This document shows positions 55,986-64,000 of a stretch of 64,000 nucleotides of DNA, in pieces. Origin of the DNA: Datisca glomerata (taxonomy: Eukaryota > Streptophyta > Magnoliopsida > Cucurbitales > Datiscaceae). Numbering within the stretch: the stretch's first letter is position 1; each line of letters opens with the position of its first letter. Both the position numbers and the translations under genes were made by a program. A model generated the notes under the pieces. The model worked only from the letters and a program-made list of their open reading frames with translations, did no database searches and was not told the origin of the DNA. The stretch is from the NCBI GenBank assembly GCA_003255025.1, contig QANY01006224.1, positions 1 to 64,000 of the forward strand, read 5' to 3'.

Positions 55986-56934
55986 TTGTTTTTTCAACCA
56001 CTTATTTTTGGGTCATGCCAAACATTCATAAGGTGGGTGTTATGCTTAAACTTGCTATTTTAGTTACATTTAGCAATACAAGTATCAATATATTCTTTCT
56101 TTTTTTTTTGGATGGAAACAAAGAACATGCTATTTATTGTTAGTTCTGAGGGTTCAGAGTAATTTCTACTGTGATGAACGTTTGAATTCTGCATCATTTG
56201 GCTCCGCTTAAAATGGTACTTTGAGTTTTTCTTTTCTTATATCATTCTTTAGATTTAGTAATAAGTTGGAAAGTTTCAATGGATGCATTTTCTTGCAGGT
56301 AAAGGGGTCTAATGGCCTTGGCTATCACCAATGGGCATATTGGTTTAATACTAAGGGAATCAAGTTACAGCATTAGCACCAAATCTCCATTTGAACGAAT
56401 TTTGATTATCATGATCAACTGGAAAGGTTGTAGAGCTTATGTGGAAGGGGAGATGGTTGTGAATTATGCAGCAATTGCTACAATGAACAGATTTAAAAAT
56501 CATTTGCACCGCAGCATAGCTCACAATGTAGACAAAGTTGAAAAGTATTTTGCCGAAAGTGAGATTAGAATCGGGAAAATATAGGTCTCCAATGGACAGT
56601 GAATGCTGTTCGTTTGTGAACTGATAAACAGCGGTAAAACTCGAACAACTTCATTCTTTTCAACGAGTCCTAATTGTTTAGCTTCTACATTGTGTCACTA
56701 AGATCTGATTTCTTTCATAGTTTTTCAGAATGGAATATGAAGTGGTATTGCTCTTTGGAGAGTCGGAAAGTGCTGGCTTACTCGAAGGCACCAACACCTC
56801 TAAGTTGAAGCATTGGGGCTACAAAAAACAACTTATTGTTACTGGTAATGGCTTTTATTGATCTATAGCTAAATCTACTTGTGACAACAATATTAGTATA
56901 GATCAATGTCACATACACTGTACGTTACACGTTT
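55986..56934 (+). other. 3' flank of PPR gene
   Basis: Probably 3' UTR and beyond. A possible 3' UTR intron runs from 'ataaggtgggtgtt' (about 56028) to 'tttcttgcaggtaaagg' (about 56305), and another acceptor-like 'ttttcag' is at about 56727. The 90-codon open frame at 56312-56584 has no known domain and is more likely UTR sequence. No canonical AATAAA was seen close to the stop. Confidence 0.35.
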
Positions 56935-57490
56935 TTCTGTATATAAGATGGAATTATTCTCGGACCAGGGGCTTTGTCAGCACCTAATTCAAACACAGCA
57001 GTCTTCATTTCTTCAAGGGTGTCAGCTTCAATTAAATCTTTATATGCTTCCTCAGAAACCACTGAACTTACATGTTACAATAACCATTCCACATATGAAC
57101 TAGGCTCAGCTTTAAAACATTATGAGTAAAACTCCTTAATGATCTCTTCAATATTGTTCTCCCAACCCTGCCACTTCCCATCTCTATCCTTTAGTCTACC
57201 AATGCCATTAACCATTCTCCTCTTTAAGACTGACTTATGAAAGTAGCTAGTGTTTGATTTCAACCAAGGGAGTTTGGCTCTTTGTCCCCAATAAAGCTCT
57301 TCCCCCTTCCAGATTTCCCCCATTTTCAACTTTAGCTGCTTTAGATCATTTCTATCCTCATTTGTGTCTCCATACAGCAAGAGGATTATGGTTGTAAGAA
57401 CTTCTATTTCCCTCTTGGGATTGGCCGTAAAATTTCTACACCAAAGTCTCAAGGCTTGTTTAAAACCTTTTAGTTTCCTGATTTAGTTTG
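56935..57490 (-). pseudogene. L1-type LINE ORF2 fragment (pre-RT region)
   Basis: The minus strand reads 'KLKGFKQALRLWCRNFTANP' (about 57480-57420), 'EELYWGQRAKLPWLKSNTSY' and 'FHKSVLKRRMVNGIGRLKDR' (within 57300-57200). Then, in another frame, 'LEEMKTAVFELGADKAPGP' (about 57020-56965). These are the conserved linker between endonuclease and RT and the RT entry block of plant L1 LINEs. Endonuclease, the RT catalytic core and the 3' end are absent. It is a short decayed piece about 1 kb downstream of the PPR gene. Confidence 0.85.
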
Positions 57491-60288
57491 CCATGCCTTG
57501 CTCAGCAACATCAGCTAACCAACCTTCTTTCACTGCTATCTCATAATCACTCTCTTCTTGACATTTGGTTCAAAACTGAAAGCCTCTCTTGGAAAAAAGG
57601 CATAGAATTCTTCGTAATAGTTTCATTCACAATGATTTTACTAGACGTTCTTCTTATTGCTTTAAATGATTGTCTTGTTTCTTTGGAGCTTGCGAGCTCT
57701 TTAAATTTGAGCGAGCATGCATGCATGTTTTATTTTGGGCATCATGCCTGTTTAATTTTGGTTCCTGCGTGTTCCGTTTTTATTCTCTCTAGTAGTTTGA
57801 TGTGAACATTTATGTTCCTTTTCATTTTTTTTATTTTCATTAATATATGGATAACGTCTGAGGATTTTTTCAGCACATGACTATAAATTATGTTTTCCCT
57901 CTAGGTCAGTTTGAAAAAAAATCAATACAAAACCCTAAATTAAATCAAATTTCAAACCTTTAATTACCTTCGAAGAAAGGAAGTATTGCAGTGCAAGAGG
58001 CTGACACGGTGGAGTGGCTGAGCGGTCTGAGCTTGAGACGACAAAGAGAACGAGAGGTTCGACAAAGTTCGCGAACTGAAGGAGACAGGGAGACGTCCAA
58101 ATGGGACCAAGAGAGAGTCAAGTAAATGGGAGAAATGCAGTGAGAGGTGAGTGAGGTGAGAGATTAAGAGGGTGAGAGTCATGAAAACGGGACTGAGAGA
58201 GAGTCGAGAAAATTGACCGGAAGGCTGAGGATGAAGGAAGAAAGAAATCTCCTTAACGTCTGGACCGCTTCATCGAGTTGTTGGATACACGTCTAACTCT
58301 AAGCCAAGGTGATCGTGACCGTCTTTTAGAACGGACGACCGTGGTTAAGGGGACATCTTGTGTACTCATGTATGCCAGGAGTTTATCGGGTGTTATAACT
58401 CTTGTATACTCATGTATGCATGAATTTATGATGTGTATCTAACGGCTTGATGAAACGGTCCGGATGTTAAGAAACGATCAAAAGTTCGCACTAGATCTCT
58501 CTCTGTATATATTTTTAGTAACTCTATGTATAAAATATATTGTTCGAATCAATTACTATTTACGAGAAAAACAAACGGAATCCAAAATGCGGTTTTTTAA
58601 TTTTACAAACTGGACGAACCACCAAAATAAAAGTACCGACCGAGCAGGCACGGGTTTAGTTTTGGTCGGTTCAACAAATTTTGCATACCCCTACCCTTGC
58701 AGGTATACGTAAGAATGTCAATTTCTTTCTTAAAACATTGAAAGAATGAACAAGTCTTACATTAAGATTCAGAAAACCAAGAAGCCTGTCAATGTCACAT
58801 GTCTTATAATTAAATCTACTTTTGAATTTTTGGCTTTCACTTAAATCGATTTAATCTTTATACAAAAAATTTGCAAAATGTCTCAGGCTTATTTATAAGT
58901 ACATACTATTTTCAGCTCTCTTAGAAAAATATACTAATTTCTTAAATATAAAGAAAAGTGTATCTTTGGTCCGTCAAATCAACTCAAAGAAACTGTTCGC
59001 TTATCTTTCCAATACAGATATCACATAAATATGGATTTGACAGTTACCATTTATGTTTTTCAAATGAAAATTGTTTGTTCATTTGCTTATTTTTTTGCTT
59101 CATTTCTGTCTCTATTCTCTCTTCTTCTTCAACGAGCTTGCTTCTGCTTCAGTGAAAAATCATATATCTTCTTCAGTGAGAAAGTTGAAAAGGTTATATT
59201 TTAATTAATAAGGTTTGTGAATTATATATAACAATATTAATATGGTATAACGATATTGTTTCAATCATTTTGTGTTTAGTTAATATTTGTGCGCATGTTT
59301 TATCCCTCTTTAAATTTTATCTAAAAAAACTCGAGCCTCCTTGAAATGTTTTATCCCTCTTTAAATTTTATCTAAAAAAACTCGAGCCTCCTTGAAGATA
59401 TGATGAATTGGCGCGCAGTGATTGAGTTTTCACACTTATATCTTGATAATGTAAGTTTGATCCATATAAAGATCCTCATTTCTCATCTAATTGTAACTTT
59501 GACAAAGAGAAAAACTATAACTCATTTAATACATGCTCAACCTCAAACTTTACAATTAACGTATAAAATGTATCAACATAACTTACCACTTTCTTAAATA
59601 TTGATTTTGTGTTGTTAGCCAACTGAGTAATGTTCTAATTATTCATAGATTTTTTAACTTTTAATAAATATTAAAGTTAAACTAATTCCGATACATTAAT
59701 TGAGGCCGTGTGTAATTTTTCAACTAGCATGTCATGTTTGAGTTTGGTAAAACCCGGGGGCCGGCACGGGTCGGGTCTCTGGTGCAATATACCTGTCAAA
59801 CGCACAAAATAATATCCGTCTTGCCCATACTTGTTACATACTTTGCATGTTCTTCATCTGTTGAAAGTTGACAAAAAGCAAGTGGAAGGAGTGATTGAGC
59901 AAATTATTCATCACGTGCGAGGCCCAGATCTAAAATAAATGGCAAAAGCTTATATAAATGTTGTGAGTAGTTTTAGCCATAAGTTTTATTTATGAGTTTA
60001 AGTTTCTTTTCTTAAACCTATTTCAAAAAATTAAAAACAAAATAAATGGTATAGATTTATCATGATTTTCTTCTACTAATGGCACGTTGACTTGAATTTG
60101 AAATCGGATGAAGTTTGAAATCGTTTTCTCTATGAATTAGTGAAGATTGGAATGATTAGGAATTAAAATCTAAAATTAGATTAATATGTTTATTAACCTT
60201 CATGAATTAAAATGAGAAATCATATTATTTGGAATATAAATATTTTTTATGTTTACTATATGACACTATGAAAATGCATATTTCAAGG
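57491..60288. other. Intergenic region without recognised gene
   Basis: Mixed AT-rich DNA. 57990-58260 is purine-rich (GAGA) with a tRNA-like A/B box pair (see findings). 58600-58700 has 'accgaccgagca'/'tggtcggtt' words. A 51-bp duplication lies at 59295-59396. None of the short open frames shows a domain. Confidence 0.4.
59295..59396. repeat. 51-bp perfect tandem duplication
   Basis: 59295-59345 and 59346-59396 are identical ('atgttttatccctctttaaa' start, 'gcctccttgaa' end). Confidence 0.9.
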
Positions 60289-60299
60289 AAAATGAGTAT
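60289..60299. repeat. LINE target site duplication (5')
   Basis: 'aaaatgagtat', repeated at 61961-61971 after the LINE A-rich tail. Confidence 0.7.
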
Positions 60300-60424
60300 A
60301 TAAACTCTATACTAAGGATTTTGAGAGCATATTGAACTTCTCTCAGTTCATTCTAAAAGAATCGTAAATGACATTATTCAACTAGGGCAGTTGGCCTAGC
60401 CAACCCATGGTCCATGAACTTAGG

Positions 60425-61108
60425 AGCTCCAACCTCCCCCCACCTAGAGCTAATGTAGATGACATCTGGACTTGGAGTATTAGATCTAATGGCTCATTTT
60501 CTACCCTCCATACTTACAGAGCCCTAGTGTAGCAAAAAGATAAAGTAAGATGGGAAAAGCTAATTTGGTTTAAGTATAGCATCCCAAGGTTCAACTTCAT
60601 CTCTTGGTTGACTATTCTTCTTAACAAGTTAGCCACTAGAGATAAGATTGCACAATAGTACCTACCTCCTACACACGGGGGAACTCTTGACTGTGTATTA
60701 TGTGTTGGCCATGCTGAATCTTGTGCCCACCTCTTCATTGATTATGAGTTTGTAAGGTCTATGTGGGCTGTATTGATGGTTAAATGTGAACTGGTGTGTA
60801 GAGCTTTGAACTGGACTCAACTCATCTCTTGGCTCTTAGTTAGAAGCAAGGGTAATTCCCTTAGAGCTAATCTGGTTAGGGTTTGTTGCTCTTCCTTTGC
60901 GTACTCTGTATGGAAGGAGAGAAACTCAAGGATCTTTGAAGGTAAATTGAGGGATAAAGTAATTGTGATCAAGCTCATTTTAGAGAATGTTAAAGCCAGA
61001 TTCTTCACTGTAAAGGGCTTCAGGGAGGACCCTATTAGCTTACCCATAACTGCTAATTGGGGTTTGCAACCAAGCATCTTCTTTAGAGATTCTGGTATGG
61101 TATTGTAA
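60425..61108 (+). pseudogene. LINE ORF2 C-terminus (zf-RVT domain)
   Basis: The frame from about 60425 reads 'VDDIWTWSIRSNGSFSTLHT', 'FNFISWLTILLNKLATRDKI', 'CVLCVGHAESCAHLFIDYEF', 'AYSVWKERNSRIFEG'. The Cys-Cys-His-Cys set (C-x2-C...H...) and W-x-ER-N-xR-I-F are the signature of the reverse transcriptase zinc-binding domain. Stop codons at about 60532 and 60656 interrupt it. The RT itself is lost to 5' truncation. It normally binds template or tRNA-like RNA at the end of ORF2p. Confidence 0.85.
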
Positions 61109-61130
61109 CGAGTTTGCTTTATAAAGAACT

Positions 61131-61163
61131 CCCCCCCCCCCCCCCCCCNCCCCCCCCCCCCCC
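61131..61163. other. 33-bp poly-C with one N
   Basis: A pure C run interrupted by N at 61149, in the LINE 3' UTR that also has C-rich words at 61232, 61293 and 61371. Its length is probably unreliable. Confidence 0.8.
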
Positions 61164-61971
61164 ATTGCTATATTTCTACGTGTCACATAGTGCTTCTGTT
61201 TTGAGGTAGCCATGGCTTTGGTCAACCCAGCCCCCCTTAACTCTTTAGCTGCTTAGCGGCTTTGCGTTTCCCCGCTTTTAGAGTTCCCTTGCCCCCTGCT
61301 ACATTGCTACATCTTACTTAGAGCCTCTGTTGTTGAGGTTTCCTTGTAAATGTTTTGCAAATGCTTATCCCCCCCCACCGTTTAGTTGGTTAGCTGCTTT
61401 GCTACATATCTTTCTACATTTAGAGCACTTCTTGGTATTTTGGTTGAGTTTAATGTCACTAGTTATTGTATACTGCCTTTGATGTTAACGGTTGTTGTCT
61501 TAGATTTATTTTTTTATTCCTTACCACTCTCCTAGAAGGTACTGTCTAAATCTGATGCTGATAAGGAAATGCTGGTCTGTAAGTCTAATTTGTTCTGCTA
61601 TGCATAGGAGCTATTATGTTGGTTATAATGGTCTGGTATGGTCTTTAGCTTATTATGGTCTATTTTGGTCTGTCAATGATATATGGCTTGCAAAGGCCTA
61701 GTTAAACGGTGTTAAAGTTTTGTAAGGGTTTTTGTAAGATCACATGGTAGGGTCAATTCGAGTTTTTTGTAAATAGAGCATGTTCTATTAAGGCTTCTGT
61801 CAAATTGTTAGACCTATTTTTTCTTGCTGGTTAATGGCACAACCTATATATAGCTTAAAGTGCACAAAGAATTTAATGTAAATCATTCTTTTTGTAATTT
61901 CTGGAGTATGCCTCTTATAATTGTATAAGTATTATTTGATTAATATATTTTTCATTTAAAAAAATGAGTAT

Positions 61972-64000
61972 GAAATCAAACTTAGATCAAATTTGTGGGA
62001 TTCACATAAAATCGAATTACAAAATTATAAAAAACAATCGATTGACAGGATCTAATCCAAAGAAATACCTGTATTAATTGAAAACGACAATGCTTAAAGA
62101 TTGTTTTTATATGAGGCATTGTTTACTTTTCCTTCCACTATTTTTTAAGAAAAAAAATTCCCCGTCACCAAGCATGATTAGAACCAAATAGAGTGCAAGG
62201 ATTTTTAAGAACGTTGACCTTTTGTTTTAGCATATAACATTAAGAAGAAAAGGTCATTTTTTGTTTCTGTTCATAGAGAAAGAGAAAGATCAAATTAAAA
62301 TACGCATGAAAAAAGCATAAGAAATTGAGGGAAAAAGAAATCAAAACCAGAAGAGAGTATCTGCTGCCATTCAAACTTTTAAATTAGACTCCTACGATAG
62401 TTGATGGAACGGGATTTAGATCCTCTCCTATTGAGGAATGTTATATTAGGATCATTCGTTCTGAAAATTGACGTCTCAAATCATATTCATCTAAAGGTTA
62501 AAAAAGTAAAAGATAAAAAAAAATCGCCAAACCCCGCATTTTTTAATGTTTGTGCTAAATTGATCTTGATGGTTGAGATCTGACCTCAACAGCCCAGATT
62601 TTAGCTCATGGGAACTATTTCTGGACTGAAGGGGAACTGGGAGCTTAGAATTTTTTTCAATATTTTCATTTTTTTGTTAAAGTCACAATTTTACAATAAA
62701 AAAGATACTATGATTCAAATCCATAATGTAACACCATGATCCTTGAAGGTTAAACATACATGTAATTTCACAATTTTGAAATCCTCAATTCGAAACAAGC
62801 CTTAATTTTGAGAAAAATCCCAAATTGAAATTCATAATTTACCCATGATAAAAAAACATTGACCTTAAATAACGGAAGTATTAAACTTATCCATGATTGA
62901 AATCTTAATCATTAAATAGTGGAAGCGATAAAGTGTCTTAAATGCATAATTAATAAAACATCAAAAAATTGAAATAAAGCCAAAACTTGAAATTCATAAT
63001 TCATGAAACTTTCACTAATCATAATTCGTAAAAAAAATATAATGTAAAATAAACTACTAAGTTAAACAAAAAACGTTTTCTCAAGTTTTAAATCAATTCA
63101 TAAAAACCGAAAACATAAATTCCAATAATTCAACTACTCCCACTCATGCTACTCGCCATCACCACCTGCATCATAAACAACTGTGGAGGAATCAATATTT
63201 TAAAATACTCAATAAAAAACTCACATAATAATATGCATCCACATGTCATAAACGCAATCATGACATAACATAACTGAACTTGATATATATCATACATGAA
63301 ATAAAGTAACGTACTTAATCATGACATGACTTAACATAGCACGTAGATAACACGTGTCTCAAACAGAATCATATAATAATCTAATTCATATCTTGTCTTA
63401 GCATATCCCCTAATTAACAACCTAATCAGAACTGATTACACGTTAACTGAAACACATCATGACGAATTGGGCGACGAAACAGATGACACGCATCGAGCGA
63501 CGAAACATATGACACACATTGGGCGACCGAACATATGGCACTCATAGGTGATAGAAAATGTGAAAAGATGGCACCTCATGAGTGACGGAAAACATTTACA
63601 GATAACACCCAATGTATGACCAAAACATGAACAGATGACACCCTATGTGTGACGAAAGCATGAACAGATGACACCCCATTCGTATAACAGAACAAAACGT
63701 GAACAATCCTGATTTCTTGTTAACTAAGGGTCGTGCTTAAGTTCATATCTTGCTTAATTACCACTTGACTGAATTAACTTCATAACTTGCAGAATCTAAC
63801 GTGTGATAATAATTAATCGTATAACGCATACTGATACATGTAACAGAATCAAACATGATAACATACTAACGTAAAATTAGTCATACCCAAATATTTATCT
63901 CATGATAATCAAATTAATAACTGAACAATAAACAATTACTAAAGTGTTAATGAAATATAATCATTATTGAAAAACTGTTAAACAGATAATAAATACATGA
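61972..64000. other. AT-rich region, no gene recognised
   Basis: No domain found in any frame. 63200-63440 has repeated 'catgacataacataac'-type words, as in some gypsy LTRs, and leads into the minisatellite at 63465-63690. The window may end inside an LTR. Confidence 0.4.
63465..63690. repeat. Degenerate ~30-bp minisatellite
   Basis: Units resemble 'gggcgacgaaacagatgaca' followed by 'cgcat'. About seven copies (starting near 63468, 63496, 63528, 63561, 63590, 63627, 63660) with increasing divergence to the right ('gtgtgacgaaagcatgaaca'). Confidence 0.75.

Larger units (their letters stand above)
60300..61960 (+). mobile_element. 5'-truncated L1-type LINE
   Basis: Contains the ORF2 C-terminus (60425-61108), a pyrimidine-rich 3' UTR and an A-rich end 'catttaaaaaaa' (61953-61964). 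It is flanked by an 11-bp direct repeat 'aaaatgagtat'. This is the classic product of target-primed reverse transcription with early stop. Confidence 0.8.

Noticed and set aside
56312..56584. 90-codon open frame downstream of the PPR gene
   Set aside because: No recognisable domain; more simply explained as 3' UTR or intergenic sequence.
57488..57805. 105-codon open frame
   Set aside because: Partly antisense to the LINE fragment and hydrophobic low-complexity; no domain.

Overview
The window looks like repeat-rich, AT-rich nuclear DNA of a eudicot plant. Three things support this: plant-specific transposon lineages (Ty3/gypsy Athila and Tat/Ogre, Ty1/copia, Mutator-like elements carrying a plant mobile domain gene, L1-type LINEs), a P-class pentatricopeptide-repeat (PPR) gene resembling Arabidopsis At5g01110, and PBS sequences matching plant tRNA-Asp and tRNA-Arg. 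Genus and species cannot be named from the sequence alone. The PPR gene at 53736-55985 is the only intact protein-coding gene found. Almost everything from 1 to about 53.6 kb is nested, decayed transposable elements.

Layout from left to right. 1-700 is one end of a Mutator-like element (MULE). 3760-13170 is a minus-strand copia remnant, with an Athila fragment (5656-9513, 'Athila-1') inserted in its gag. 14285-45744 is best read as one plus-strand Tat-type gypsy element ('Tat-AB') split by later insertions. A MULE carrying transposase and plant-mobile-domain remnants (14891-20120, 'MULE-1') sits in its 5' LTR. Its gag is interrupted by about 20.5 kb: an Ogre fragment ('Ogre-1', 20550-24619), a copia LTR (24620-26362) and an Athila element ('Athila-2', 26363-41059). 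Athila-2 itself contains an Ogre/Tat element with two LTRs ('Ogre-2', 28324-37602), whose ends are fixed by a perfect 5-bp duplication GGTAG. The rest of Tat-AB (gag end, PR, RT, RNase H, integrase pieces, an antisense extra ORF, 3' LTR) follows at 41075-45744. 46291-49085 is a second MULE of the same family ('MULE-2'). 49427-50223 is a 397-bp tandem duplication. 50007-53611 is a terminal-inverted-repeat element with a broken DUF1985 gene and dense palindromic subterminal repeats. It ends about 125 bp before the PPR start codon.

Right of the PPR gene the DNA is less densely filled. It holds a minus-strand LINE fragment (56935-57490), a 51-bp exact tandem duplication, a 5'-truncated LINE with an 11-bp target duplication (60300-61960), and AT-rich DNA with a degenerate minisatellite (63465-63690).

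No operon-like or defence-like gene system is present. The points most worth a second look are the datable nesting order, the capture and decay of the plant-mobile-domain MULE family, satellite-like arrays inside two retrotransposons, the DUF1985 element lying against the PPR promoter, and the readable PPR code. Runs of N and long poly-C at 15022-15060 and 61131-61163 are probably assembly artefacts.
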